A DNA stretch of 64,000 nucleotides from Euryarchaeota archaeon UBA251 (GTDB lineage Archaea; Thermoplasmatota; Poseidoniia; Poseidoniales; Thalassarchaeaceae). Numbering within the stretch: position 1 is the stretch's first letter; every line of letters starts with the position of its first letter. This document shows positions 19,166-28,408 of the stretch, piece after piece. The position numbers and the translations under genes were made by a program. The DNA is taken from contig DAFJ01000024.1 in assembly GCA_002497905.1 (NCBI GenBank), forward strand, positions 1 to 64,000, in the 5' to 3' direction. The notes beneath the pieces were generated by a model that saw only the letters and a program-made list of their open reading frames with translations, made no database searches and was not told where the DNA came from.

Positions 19166-22100
19166 TCAGATGTCGAGATCCGCTAAATCGTCCTCAAGCG
19201 ACGACAAGGCATCACGTTGGTTTGGGTCTGCTGGCATGGGAACACCGTTCCGGATAGATTGTCGGTGCTCGGACATAGAATCGACTTCACGGAGTTGCCG
19301 TTCGGTCTCATGGAGGTCTTGAACTTCCTTTGATCCAAGGATTGCTGAGGTTGGAACAAGGCCTAGATCAGATCGGTTTGAGATACTGACGCCATGTGTC
19401 TCTGAAGGTTCAGGTAGGGGTTCCCAAGTAGAGCGAACTTCACCATCATTTCTTTCCACCTTGCTGTTTTCTTCTTTCCGTTCTGGATCCATTTCTTGAA
19501 GTGCCCGGTCATCAATCTCAGGGCGTTGCACCCCAACTAGTCGCCCAGTCTCGAAAGGTAACATACCGGATCTTTGGAAGCGCCAGATTGGCCCATGGAA
19601 TCCCCCTTCCTCACTTGAGAGTGCTTCGAGACGCTTCGCCATCCTCTCCAGTGCTTCAATAGTCGAGGCAAGATCCACGGATTGTCCTGCGTCTCTCTGG
19701 TCTGCATCGATGTAGATATCGTCGAGGGCTGATTGGATAAGTGCTTGAGTTTCAGCAGCTATGCGCGGCAGTGTCTCAGGGCGTGTAAGCATTCGCTCAA
19801 TCGCTTCAATTCGGCTTCCAGGCATACCAAGATCATTGAGGCTACGGAGAACGTCACGCATTTGTCCAATGGTGGTGGCTGCTTCTTCGTAACCACGAAT
19901 TATGTCTTCCAAATCTAGTACTACATCGTTGACAATTTGCCCGAGCATGTGGTGCAGGCGTTGTTGAACCGACCAGCGTGTCAGGCCACGGACAGCAGAA
20001 GCAGTCTCTGGAGCCTGTTGTTCAAGAAGATCCATCACTTCAGTCGAAAGAAGGTGACGTGGTGTTGCTGCAACTTCATCAACAGTGTGTTGGATAACCG
20101 CTAGTCCTCTCTCGACAGCGCGATCGAGGAGAACCATAGATAGGCCACGATTACGAGCACTTTCCATCCGTTCAAGCACTGGTTCGAGTGCACGCAGTCC
20201 CTCGTCGTCAAGGAGGGCTCGTGCGAGCGGCTCTTCTTGGAGGCGTGCGCGGATACGGTCAGCTTCAGCAATGTCAACTAGTGCCTGTTCATGAGCATCA
20301 GTGAGTTCTTCTGCATCAGCAATCATCTCTCTGAGTTCCGCTTCTGCCTGCGCCTTCCGTGCATCGAGATCACCTAGTTCCCGCATCAGAGTCCGTCGTT
20401 CTGACATGAGTTCTTTCAATTCGGTCTGAAGGAGGGATTGCCTTCTCTCAAGGTCATTCGTGCGACCTCGATCTTCGTCGATTTGTCTCCTTAGAGTGTG
20501 GAGATCCCCTTCAAGTGCTGCAACTTCCGCTCGATGATTTCTCATACGTACTTCGGCTTCCTTTGTTTCTGCTTCAGCGAGACGGTGCCGGTCGCGTAGA
20601 GATGCGACCTGTTCGGAGAGAACACGTTGGACACGCTCATCTTCGTTGAGTGCAGTGCGGACTTCGTCGAGTCGAGATTCGGCATCATTGAGGGTAGCAC
20701 GCGTCTCTACCTCCTTCTTCATAATCTCCTCAAGCTCAGTACTCAGTTCCTCGCGCTTCTTGCTCTCACCTATAGCCGATGCAATCTCACTGGCCTTGCG
20801 CTCGACGAGGTGTTCGAGTTCTGCGACACGCTTCGCAAGAGAATCAGCTCTTGTTCGATCAGCCTCGCTAGATTCACCTGCACGTTGGACAATGAGTCGC
20901 GCTTGGTCCAATTCATCGTTTAGGCTTCGAGCCCGGTTAGTGGCCTCATCGAGGAGTGCTGTCTTCTGGGCGAGGGTTTCATCGGATTGAGTGCGTTGAG
21001 TCTGTTCCTCTTCGAGCATCCGTTCCAAACGACCACGGTCCCGCTCTAATCCAATTTTGTCATCTTCTAATCGTCTGATTCGGTCGAGGACTTGGCGATC
21101 TTCAGGCTGTAGTACTTTGCCCGCTGCAGAAGATGGTAGAATCTTCGCGGTAGCACGTCCACCCGTGTCTAATAATCTCCATTGGATCTTTGAAGAGGCT
21201 ACAGCGTCCATCCCCATCTCGAATCGGTATAGTCGATCCAAACGGTCAGTAAGGAGGTCGCGCCTACTCTCTGAACGTGTGCGGACAGTGGCTATCGAAT
21301 GACACATCGCTTCGAGAGTGAATCCTTCGATATTCCCTCGGCCAAGTGTGAGCCTTGCAGAGCGTTCCAAGCGATGGAGTTGAAGATCAGCACTTGGCGA
21401 TGAGATATTACGAATTGAGGCAGCTAATTCCTCGACTGTTGAATAGATACCTGAGGGCAGCCCATCTATGAGAAGGATGGATACGGGTTCTCCCTTGCCT
21501 TCCGATTTCAAATGTCCCGTAATTTCCTCGGTCTTTGCCGTGGATAACATTGAGATTAATGCGTCGACACCTCCTTTTCCTTCTCGAACAATGAATCCGT
21601 CTGATGGCGCCACAATCTCTGCATCAGCATCGTTTTCCGCAGGTTCAATCATGCCTGCAGCATTCATCAGGAGTGTCATAGGGTCGGCCCCGCCGGTCGT
21701 CCAGAGTGCTAATCCTGCTGTGCCATCTCTTGCGACAGTCATTTCATGCTCATCGAAGGCTTGTCGATACCAGGGTGCAGGGGATGCTCCCATGAGTTGA
21801 GTCAAGGCATCCATGCCTCTCATTTGGGCATCAAGATCTGCAGAAAGTGCATCCGGGTCAGCCGGCGTTTCACCTGAGGAATGGATGAGAACCCCATCCT
21901 CGAATGCTAGAGCCGCGATAACTCCAGTTTCCGATTCAAGCACGTCGACGACGAGGGGCCAATCATGCGTGGCTGCAGGTAGACGCCGTCCGGCTAGACC
22001 TAATGTTCCCATCAATGCCGGATCAGCAAGACATTCGGGAATGCCATCGATGAGGCTCCGCACTTCCTCTAACAATAGGGTGTATGCCTTGTGTCTCAAT

Positions 22101-22345
22101 TCGTGAGCATCCTCTAACTCTACCAATCGTGCTTTTGCCGCATGTCCTCCGAGGTAGTGTTTGTTCTCCTCGGCATCAGCCAGCCAGCCGACTATATGTC
22201 CACCTGCCACAATTCTGTGTGCACAGGGGCTTCGTGACTTTGGTTTGTAACTCGAGATGATTCCACATTCGAAATCAACCACTTCGTTCAGCGCACTCCC
22301 GTCGAATGTGCGGTCTATGGGGTCTCCATGGGGTAGGTCAAACAT
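19166..22345 (-). CDS. Roadblock/LC7-like protein fused to a very long coiled coil
   Basis: This is a soluble protein of 1059 residues with no signal peptide. Residues about 115-240 look like a roadblock/LC7 domain (VLESETGVIAALAFEDGVLIHSSGE ... GLALWTTGG). A region at about 255-345 recalls the PATAN/DUF4388 type (EITGHLKSEGKGEP, ILLIDGLPSGIY). Residues about 430-680 are an almost unbroken heptad-rich charged coiled coil. A helical region of about 250 residues and a disordered charged C-terminus follow. A small roadblock-like gene ends four bases upstream. The pair suggests a polarity, cytoskeletal or chromosome-positioning role, but this is inference; there is no ATPase head, so it is not an SMC protein. 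Confidence 0.75.
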   Translation of the reverse strand: MFDLPHGDPIDRTFDGSALNEVVDFECGIISSYKPKSRSPCAHRIVAGGHIVGWLADAEENKHYLGGHAAKARLVELEDAHELRHKAYTLLLEEVRSLIDGIPECLADPALMGTLGLAGRRLPAATHDWPLVVDVLESETGVIAALAFEDGVLIHSSGETPADPDALSADLDAQMRGMDALTQLMGASPAPWYRQAFDEHEMTVARDGTAGLALWTTGGADPMTLLMNAAGMIEPAENDADAEIVAPSDGFIVREGKGGVDALISMLSTAKTEEITGHLKSEGKGEPVSILLIDGLPSGIYSTVEELAASIRNISSPSADLQLHRLERSARLTLGRGNIEGFTLEAMCHSIATVRTRSESRRDLLTDRLDRLYRFEMGMDAVASSKIQWRLLDTGGRATAKILPSSAAGKVLQPEDRQVLDRIRRLEDDKIGLERDRGRLERMLEEEQTQRTQSDETLAQKTALLDEATNRARSLNDELDQARLIVQRAGESSEADRTRADSLAKRVAELEHLVERKASEIASAIGESKKREELSTELEEIMKKEVETRATLNDAESRLDEVRTALNEDERVQRVLSEQVASLRDRHRLAEAETKEAEVRMRNHRAEVAALEGDLHTLRRQIDEDRGRTNDLERRQSLLQTELKELMSERRTLMRELGDLDARKAQAEAELREMIADAEELTDAHEQALVDIAEADRIRARLQEEPLARALLDDEGLRALEPVLERMESARNRGLSMVLLDRAVERGLAVIQHTVDEVAATPRHLLSTEVMDLLEQQAPETASAVRGLTRWSVQQRLHHMLGQIVNDVVLDLEDIIRGYEEAATTIGQMRDVLRSLNDLGMPGSRIEAIERMLTRPETLPRIAAETQALIQSALDDIYIDADQRDAGQSVDLASTIEALERMAKRLEALSSEEGGFHGPIWRFQRSGMLPFETGRLVGVQRPEIDDRALQEMDPERKEENSKVERNDGEVRSTWEPLPEPSETHGVSISNRSDLGLVPTSAILGSKEVQDLHETERQLREVDSMSEHRQSIRNGVPMPADPNQRDALSSLEDDLADLDI

Positions 22346-22349
22346 TTCA

Positions 22350-22676
22350 TCACCTCAACAAATTGGCAAGATCGCCTCGCGTTCTCCTGACTTCGTGGGC
22401 ACAACGCCCAAGACGTCTTGGGGAATCAGTCTTCATCCAGAGCAATGCGTCGTCCCCTGTTCTTGAAGCGATGACCGCCCCTTGTTCAGACTCAATCCAC
22501 CACTCTTGTAGCTGCCCAATTCCCGATTCACGTGCTAGACGTTCGACTGTAGTCCATGAAGGGACGGAGGATATTCCGTCTTTAGAAGGAGTAATCATTG
22601 TACCGTCTAGTTTCTCCATCCATGATTCGACCACACCAGGGAGGTGGGTATATGCGCGAACGACGTTCTCAATCAT
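22350..22676 (-). CDS. Small roadblock/LC7-like protein
   Basis: This 108-residue protein has the order of elements expected for a single roadblock/LC7 domain: an N-terminal helix (ENVVRAYTHLPGVVESWMEKLDGTMI), a middle helix and strands (LQEWWIESEQGAVIASRTGDDALLWMKTD), and a C-terminal helix (GRCAHEVRRTRGDLANLL). Roadblock proteins dimerise and regulate small GTPases, as MglB does for MglA. No GTPase gene is nearby. It is the first gene of the operon with the roadblock/coiled-coil protein, which may be its binding partner. The assignment is by fold pattern rather than strong motif. Confidence 0.65.
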   Translation of the reverse strand: MIENVVRAYTHLPGVVESWMEKLDGTMITPSKDGISSVPSWTTVERLARESGIGQLQEWWIESEQGAVIASRTGDDALLWMKTDSPRRLGRCAHEVRRTRGDLANLLR

Positions 22677-22777
22677 GCTATCTAAAGAGGTTCAGGTTGT
22701 ATTCGACTTCAAGAACTTGCCCCTGAAAGGGGCCACAGATAGTGTTTCGAGGGTTTCTTGTCTGGTGCCGAGAATCT

Positions 22778-22879
22778 GAATTGGAATCATTATCCAATTG
22801 GAGGAATCTAACTTCCCACTTCTAATTTCTAAAAGTGTATTTTCCAATTGAAAAATCTAATTTCTAATTGATTAATTGA
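22778..22879 (+). promoter_or_regulatory. AT-rich control region with repeated AATTG motifs
   Basis: The 219-base gap between two divergent genes contains AATTG five times, starting near 22779, 22796, 22846, 22866 and 22875. One copy sits inside the perfect palindrome TCCAATTGGA at 22793-22802, and TCCAATTG recurs at 22843. TGATTAATTG near 22870 could serve as the TATA region for the NcsA gene at 22896. The repeats could be operator sites; no regulator is identified. Confidence 0.4.
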
Positions 22880-22895
22880 ACGATTCGTTGAAGCC

Positions 22896-23912
22896 ATGAA
22901 GCCACTACCGAGATTCGTGCCCAGTGCTCTCGAAGTCACTTCCTGTTCTCGTTGTTCTCGTGATTCCATCATACATCAGATATACAGCGGGCAGCATCTC
23001 TGTGGTAGTCACCTCGTCGAATTGATTCACAAACGTGTATCGAAGACATTACGACGTCAACTCCCCCTTCCAAAGAATGCACTGTCGACTCTTGGACGAC
23101 CATATCGGGTGCTTGTAGCGGTGAGCGGTGGCAAGGATTCCGCTCTTATGTTGCATTTACTTCATCGGATTCTCGGTAAGCGACGTGATGTAGAGATTAT
23201 TGCTGGAGTGGTAGACGAGGGTATCGAAGGTTATCGTGCACCGTCGGTAGATTGTGCACAATCCCTTTGCGATCATTTAGGCATCCGTCTCGAGAGAATA
23301 TCGTATCCAGATCTTTCTTTTCCAAAGATGGATAATCTTGTCCAATCTCTTCCTCAGGTAGGTGAATCGAATGATGAGGTGAATGGTATGATGCCGTGTA
23401 GTTTCTGTGGAGTATTTCGCCGCCAAGGCCTCAATGCACTTGCTGAAAGGGTAGGAGCAGATGTCATGGCTTTGGGTCACAATCTCGATGATGTTGCTCA
23501 ATCTATTCTCATGAATCTTCAGAAGGGAGAGGTTGATCGAACAATTCGACTAGCTCCGCATACTGAACAGAAGATTGACGGGTTAACGCCAAGAATTGTA
23601 CCTCTTCGCTGGATTCCAGAACAGGAGATACACGCTGCTGCAATTCAACTTGATCTACCCATTCATCATGGAAACTGCCCTCATGCTGGCGGAGCGCTTC
23701 GACAGAGGAGTCGTTTGATAGTTGCTGAAATTGAACGGGATGTTCCAGGCAGCCGTCATGGGTTACTACAATCCATGGATCGAATCAAGGAACTTGCTCG
23801 TGAATCTAATGTTTCAAACAATGAGTCAATCCGTTCCTGTGAGAATTGTGGCCAGCCGACGAACCGCCCTATTTGTCAAGCTTGTACTATGCGAGAATGG
23901 TTCATGGATTGA
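22896..23912 (+). CDS. ncsA: NcsA/TtuA-family tRNA 2-thiolation enzyme
   Basis: This 338-residue PP-loop enzyme activates uridine in tRNA by adenylation and inserts sulfur. The P-loop SGGKDS is at residues 77-82. Zinc-ribbon cysteines flank the core: C17 and C20 with C36 and H39 at the N-terminus, and CENC...CQAC at the C-terminus. The catalytic cysteines lie in MPCSFCGVFRR and in HGNCPHAGGA, and GHNLDDVAQSILMN matches the family. The whole arrangement is that of the archaeal/eukaryotic Ncs6/Ctu1 and TtuA group rather than bacterial MnmA. The gene stands alone downstream of the AATTG-repeat region. Confidence 0.92.
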   Translation: MKPLPRFVPSALEVTSCSRCSRDSIIHQIYSGQHLCGSHLVELIHKRVSKTLRRQLPLPKNALSTLGRPYRVLVAVSGGKDSALMLHLLHRILGKRRDVEIIAGVVDEGIEGYRAPSVDCAQSLCDHLGIRLERISYPDLSFPKMDNLVQSLPQVGESNDEVNGMMPCSFCGVFRRQGLNALAERVGADVMALGHNLDDVAQSILMNLQKGEVDRTIRLAPHTEQKIDGLTPRIVPLRWIPEQEIHAAAIQLDLPIHHGNCPHAGGALRQRSRLIVAEIERDVPGSRHGLLQSMDRIKELARESNVSNNESIRSCENCGQPTNRPICQACTMREWFMD

Positions 23913-23978
23913 GTATTTCTTACAGAAAAGAAAATCCCCAATATGGGACCACTGTCATTTTTACCCACTTCTGAAAGA

Positions 23979-25403
23979 TCATTCAATGGGGCGTTGTATT
24001 GCCTTTATCTCAAGGAACTCATCTAGACCTTCCACGCCAAGTTCTCGCCCATTCCCCGATTGCTTGTAGCCGCCAAATGGTGCACTGACATTGAATGGTC
24101 CACCGTTTATGCTTACTTGACCAGTGCGCATACCCTTTGCGAATGCCATCGCTCGTTCGGAATCGCCTGACCAGACGCCGCCAGAAAGCCCGTAGATTGA
24201 ATCGTTTGCTAGGGCAAGTGCCTCTTCTTCAGATTCGTATGTTGTAATTGTCATTACAGGGCCGAAAACCTCCTCTTTCCAGATTGTCATTTCAGGAGTG
24301 ACGTCAGCAAAGGCAGTTGGCCGAACAAAGAAACCAGTTTCGATACCATCTGGCATCCCGGTACCTCCTGCAATCATTGTCGCACCTTGATCAATAGCCG
24401 ATTGTATGTAACTGCGGACACTAGCTTGCTGTTTCGCAGATACCATTGGTCCACAGCGTGTATTCTCATCTAGTGGATCACCTGGAGTGTAGCCTTCTAC
24501 ACGCTTTTTGACTAACTCTAGAATCTCCTCTTTGTGTGCTACTGGGATAATGAGTCGAGTTAGTGCAGAACAGGTCTGGCCTGAGTTTTGGTAGCAGGCG
24601 CCAATCGATGATTTTGCAGCACGGATAACATCAGCGTCGTCGAGTATTACATTCGCGGATTTCCCTCCAAGTTCAAGGGTCACGCGCTTCACAGTCGGTG
24701 CAGCCGCCCGAGAGACACGGATGCCAGCGCCGGTGGATCCGGTGAACGAAACCATGTCGACATCTGGATGTCCCGAGAGAATCTCTCCAACCTCACTACC
24801 GTGTCCACTGACTAGGTTGAATACCCCTGGTGGGAGGCCAATGTCATGGAGAATATCAGCGAGTAAGAATGCGTTTAGTGGAGCCTCTTTGGATGGCTTG
24901 AGTACCATGGTGCAGCCGGCAGCAAGTGCAGGAGCTACCTTGCCGACAATCTGGTGGAGTGGAAAGTTCCACGGAGTGATGAAAGCACATACTCCTACAG
25001 GTTCCTTCGTGATAATCGAGTTTCGGACTTCATGCTCCCATTCGTAGGATTCAAGCATTTTCGCGTAAGATCTTGCAACAACGCGTGGAGTACCAACCAT
25101 CGCCATACGGCTGTAGCCAATTGGTGTCCCAACTTCCGCTGTTATTGTCTGTGCTAACTCCTCGGTGAGTTCCTTGAGAGCCAACGAAAGGTCGTTGAGA
25201 GCAGACATACGAGTTTCGATGCTACTGTTAGCCCATTCCGGGAAGGCGCGTTTCGCCGCGGCAACTGCGAGATCTACATCTGCTGCCGATCCGGCGGGAA
25301 CAGAACCGATGACCTGCTCGGTTGTGGGGTTGATAACCTCAATCGTTCCATCACCCTGAGAGGCAATCCATGCTCCATCGATGTACAGTTCTTCGCGTTG
25401 CAT
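23979..25403 (-). CDS. NAD(P)-dependent aldehyde dehydrogenase
   Basis: This 474-residue ALDH-superfamily enzyme shows FITPWNFPLHQIVGK, FTGSTGAGIRV, ELGGKSANVI with the general-base glutamate, the catalytic cysteine in SGQTCSALTRL, EEVFGPVMTI and the C-terminal FGGYKQSGNGRELG. It is closer to broad-substrate ALDHs than the enzyme at 10463 and is probably not an acylating type. GGAAG precedes the ATG. It is divergent from the enoyl-CoA hydratase at 25474, only 70 bases apart, which suggests common control in fatty-acid or aromatic breakdown. Its actual substrate cannot be read from the sequence. Confidence 0.92.
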   Translation of the reverse strand: MQREELYIDGAWIASQGDGTIEVINPTTEQVIGSVPAGSAADVDLAVAAAKRAFPEWANSSIETRMSALNDLSLALKELTEELAQTITAEVGTPIGYSRMAMVGTPRVVARSYAKMLESYEWEHEVRNSIITKEPVGVCAFITPWNFPLHQIVGKVAPALAAGCTMVLKPSKEAPLNAFLLADILHDIGLPPGVFNLVSGHGSEVGEILSGHPDVDMVSFTGSTGAGIRVSRAAAPTVKRVTLELGGKSANVILDDADVIRAAKSSIGACYQNSGQTCSALTRLIIPVAHKEEILELVKKRVEGYTPGDPLDENTRCGPMVSAKQQASVRSYIQSAIDQGATMIAGGTGMPDGIETGFFVRPTAFADVTPEMTIWKEEVFGPVMTITTYESEEEALALANDSIYGLSGGVWSGDSERAMAFAKGMRTGQVSINGGPFNVSAPFGGYKQSGNGRELGVEGLDEFLEIKAIQRPIE

Positions 25404-25473
25404 CGGTCTTCCTGAGGAATACGTATCTTATGACCTTCATGGACTTCAATAACGTAGACCTCCACCGCGAAGT

Positions 25474-26271
25474 ATGACTGTCGGCGTGGTAACCCAGGGT
25501 CAAACTGCGGTCGTGACGTTGTCAGAAGAAGCCTCTAACAACGCCTTCGATGCGGTCTCAATGGCGGCAATATCGGCCGAACTTACACGTCTGATGGATG
25601 ATCCTGACATCAGATCCATCGTGATTACCGGGTCTGGTCGTGTGTTTTGTGCTGGTGCTGACATTCAGTCATTCAAGTATGCAATCGAGGATGGCTCTGC
25701 AGCGGACCTTGTTGCTACCTTGACCGGTATCCTTCATCCACTCCTTGTTCGTATGCGTGGCGATCCTACTGTTATGGTGGCAGCCATGAATGGAGCTGCT
25801 GCTGGAGGAGGTCTCGGGCTTGCATTAGCTTGTGATGTCCGCATCGCATCAACTAACGCACGTATGGCCTCTGCATTCTTCCGGCTTGGACTCTCTCCAG
25901 ATGGTGGAACTACGTGGCTTCTTCCACGTCTTGTGGGTATCCAGAATACTCGTCGTTTTCTCTTTGAAGATCAGACCTGGAGTGCAGAGGAAGCTTTGGA
26001 TTTAGGTGCAGTCGATGAGGTTGTTGAAGCTGATGAACTCATACCTCGTGCGATTCGTATTGCGATGGATTGGGGGCGCTGGTCTGATCAATCAAAGAGG
26101 TCTACAAAGCAGTTGTTGGATTCTCAATCCTCGACTTTCTTTGAGACTCAATTAGAATTTGAACGAATGCTCATTACGGAATCAAGCCGTTCACCCGACT
26201 TTGTCGAAGGTGTCGAATCTTTCCTCGAGAAGCGCGATCCAATCTTCCATTCTTCTGATGAATCAGAATAA
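25474..26271 (+). CDS. Enoyl-CoA hydratase/isomerase family protein
   Basis: This 265-residue crotonase-fold enzyme has the CoA-binding and oxyanion-hole segments FCAGADIQSF and MNGAAAGGGLGLALACDVRIAS. The position of the second catalytic glutamate in hydratases reads LGLSPDGGTTWLLPRLVG, with aspartate and no glutamate, as in PaaG-like isomerases, so isomerisation rather than hydration is possible. The substrate is an acyl-CoA. It is divergent from an aldehyde dehydrogenase, and its last nine bases overlap the convergent SemiSWEET gene. Confidence 0.9.
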   Translation: MTVGVVTQGQTAVVTLSEEASNNAFDAVSMAAISAELTRLMDDPDIRSIVITGSGRVFCAGADIQSFKYAIEDGSAADLVATLTGILHPLLVRMRGDPTVMVAAMNGAAAGGGLGLALACDVRIASTNARMASAFFRLGLSPDGGTTWLLPRLVGIQNTRRFLFEDQTWSAEEALDLGAVDEVVEADELIPRAIRIAMDWGRWSDQSKRSTKQLLDSQSSTFFETQLEFERMLITESSRSPDFVEGVESFLEKRDPIFHSSDESE

Positions 26272-26553
26272 TTCAGCAGAGGATTCAATCCGTCTAAGCT
26301 GTGTAACTCGTAATGCGACTAGTGCGACACATGCCCCTGCAGCAATGTTCGATCCGATAATTGCGAGTGAATTAATTAGAAATCCGTAGATTATCCATAG
26401 GACTAAGGCGATACAGATTGCTAAGAGGGTTGGTATTGAGATACCATCGTGAAGCCGTTGAACCATTACGCGATGGAGTTGTGGAAGCCAAGCGACGACA
26501 CCGAGTAATCCGGCCATAGCACCGATTGCTTCAATCATGACATCTGAAAGCAC
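26263..26553 (-). CDS. SemiSWEET/PQ-loop family transporter
   Basis: This 96-residue protein has three membrane helices (AIGAMAGLLGVVAWLPQLHRV, LLAICIALVLWIIYGFLI, LAIIGSNIAAGACVALVALRV). The PQ motif in WLPQLHRV is typical of SemiSWEETs. Known members dimerise to form a sugar uniporter; other PQ-loop proteins carry amino acids. The length is exactly that of a half-SWEET. It is the last gene of a seven-gene minus-strand run, nine bases after the 3-hydroxyacyl-CoA dehydrogenase, so a link to carbon uptake or release is plausible. Confidence 0.85.
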   Translation of the reverse strand: MLSDVMIEAIGAMAGLLGVVAWLPQLHRVMVQRLHDGISIPTLLAICIALVLWIIYGFLINSLAIIGSNIAAGACVALVALRVTQLRRIESSAELF

Positions 26554-26562
26554 TGCGTCACC

Positions 26563-27450
26563 TCAGAGATTGTGGTCACGATCACTTTTCTCACCTTTTG
26601 ACCAATCATAGATACCTCGTCCGGTTTTCTTTCCGAGTTCACCATCTTCAACCAGTTGGTTGAGTAGTGGATGCGGGAGATATCGAGTATCATCGAAGGC
26701 CTTTGCAAGGTTGTTTAGGATATCTCTGCGAACATCGAGGCCTACAAGATCAGTTAGTTCCAAGGGTCCCATCGGGTGCCTGTATCCTAATCGCATCGCT
26801 GTGTCAATGTCGCTAGCAGAAGCGACGCCGTCCGCTAGCATACGAATTGCTTCGTTTCCGAGCACGACACCGAGCCGACTCGTGGCGAACCCTGGCACAT
26901 CTCGGACTAGGATAGAGGTCTTGTCTAGATGTTCAGCGATACTTCGAGCCGCTTCGATGGTCTCATCACTCGTGCCATCATGTTGGATGAGTTCGAGGAG
27001 TGCCATCAACGGAACCGGATTGAAGAAGTGCATGCCGATGACACTTTGTGGCCTTGTGGTTACTTCTGCAATTTCTCCGATGGGGAGTCCAGAGGTATTA
27101 CTTCCAAGGATTGCATGTGCAGGTGCTGCAGCATCGATTCTTTGGAAAATCTCTCTCTTTAGATCCATAATCTCTGGAACTGCTTCGATAACTAGATCTG
27201 CTTCACATACAGCGTCCTCAAGAGAATTTGTAGGGTGAAGATTTGCACTCCATTCAGACTTTTGATTCTCGGTGGTCTTACCCCTAGCGATGCCCTTGTC
27301 CCAGAATGCATGTATACGTTCCATCCCTCGTTCAAGACCTTCAGGAAACGCATCATGGAGGTGTGTCTTCCAACCGGTTTGAGCACAGATTTGGGCGATA
27401 CCCGCCCCCATCGTCCCGGCTCCAATCACGGCGACGGTTCGTATGTCCAT
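26563..27450 (-). CDS. 3-hydroxyacyl-CoA dehydrogenase
   Basis: This 295-residue enzyme oxidises 3-hydroxyacyl-CoA to 3-ketoacyl-CoA with NAD. The Rossmann motif is VIGAGTMGAGIAQ near residue 8. The catalytic histidine lies in GMHFFNPVPLMALLE, with the conserved GFATSRLGVVLGNEAIRML and a second domain ending in GKKTGRGIYDW. The length fits the stand-alone short-chain (3-hydroxybutyryl-CoA) type rather than a FadB fusion. It starts one base after the EamA gene and complements the enoyl-CoA hydratases of the same region in beta-oxidation. Confidence 0.95.
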   Translation of the reverse strand: MDIRTVAVIGAGTMGAGIAQICAQTGWKTHLHDAFPEGLERGMERIHAFWDKGIARGKTTENQKSEWSANLHPTNSLEDAVCEADLVIEAVPEIMDLKREIFQRIDAAAPAHAILGSNTSGLPIGEIAEVTTRPQSVIGMHFFNPVPLMALLELIQHDGTSDETIEAARSIAEHLDKTSILVRDVPGFATSRLGVVLGNEAIRMLADGVASASDIDTAMRLGYRHPMGPLELTDLVGLDVRRDILNNLAKAFDDTRYLPHPLLNQLVEDGELGKKTGRGIYDWSKGEKSDRDHNL

Positions 27451-27451
27451 A

Positions 27452-28408
27452 TCATTCGACAGTTATTGCCTGTACATCACCCTTCGCGCTCTGAGCGAAT
27501 GCAACACCTCCGACGATTAGAACAAAGGCAAGTAGGAGACTCCACCCCAACTTCTCATCTAATAGGATCCAACCACTCAGAATTCCAAACAATGGAACCA
27601 GATAGACGTAGAGTGCGGCAGGCCCGGCTCCGATTGTTCGGATACCTTCTGCATACCATACATAGGATACAACAGTAGATAGAATGGCAAGGAAGAGGAT
27701 TGCTGCCAATGCTTCTGTGGATGGTATGACCCATTGGCTTGATGCACCTTCCCAGATGAATCCAGGTGTCAGAAATATGAGACCAGTAATCGATGACCAG
27801 ACGGTGATGCGCAGTGGTGACATTGGTTTTTCACCATCTGGCGCGCTAGTCATACCTCGCTTCATTGCAATTGCAGATGCTGACCATGACAGTGCTGCCA
27901 ACATTATGAACAAATCACCCAAAATTCGTGTGCCATTTGGTATGTCTATGTTCGGTGATTGGAGGAAGAGAATCGCAACACCAGCGATTGCGAAAATGAT
28001 CCCCGTTCCGAGTCGAGAAGTCATCTTCTCGTTAAGGAAGAAGATGGCTAGTATTGCAGTAAATAGTGGGTTAAATGTAATCATTAGTGATGCATCACCT
28101 GCTGCAGTCCGCTCCATGCCGAGCATGAAGAATACCTGGTAAAGAAAGGTTGAGAAGAAGCCGACAAAGGCTACGATTTTCCATTCTCTCATGTTTGGTA
28201 ATGTAAAACGTCCAGTCGAAGCTAGCCAAGTGATGAATGCTAGGACGGCAACGAGGTAACGGAGCCAAGATGCAGTGAAGGTGGGTATTTCTTGAGCAAG
28301 AACCCGTCCTGCCACCCAGCCAACGCCCCATATAGCGGCAACTACGACCAACCTAAGATGGACAGTGAGGTGTTGCACACGATGCCGTCCATGTTTACGA
28401 TGAATCAA
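27452..28408 (-). CDS. EamA/DMT-family transporter
   Basis: This protein of about 318 residues has ten hydrophobic helices in two repeated EamA units (VVAAIWGVGWVAGRVLAQEIP opening the first; DLFIMLAALSWSASAIAMKRGM opening the second). WLRYLVAVLAF and AALYVYLVPLFGILSGWILLDEKL are typical conserved spots. The family exports or exchanges small metabolites such as amino acids. The ATG at 28408 follows the preceding stop codon directly; a GTG at 28378 is also possible. Being inside a catabolic run, it may expel an intermediate or overflow product. Confidence 0.9.
   Translation of the reverse strand: MIHRKHGRHRVQHLTVHLRLVVVAAIWGVGWVAGRVLAQEIPTFTASWLRYLVAVLAFITWLASTGRFTLPNMREWKIVAFVGFFSTFLYQVFFMLGMERTAAGDASLMITFNPLFTAILAIFFLNEKMTSRLGTGIIFAIAGVAILFLQSPNIDIPNGTRILGDLFIMLAALSWSASAIAMKRGMTSAPDGEKPMSPLRITVWSSITGLIFLTPGFIWEGASSQWVIPSTEALAAILFLAILSTVVSYVWYAEGIRTIGAGPAALYVYLVPLFGILSGWILLDEKLGWSLLLAFVLIVGGVAFAQSAKGDVQAITVE

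Noticed and set aside
19166..22345. SMC or Rad50 identity for the long coiled-coil protein
   Set aside because: No Walker A, Walker B or ABC signature motif exists at either end.
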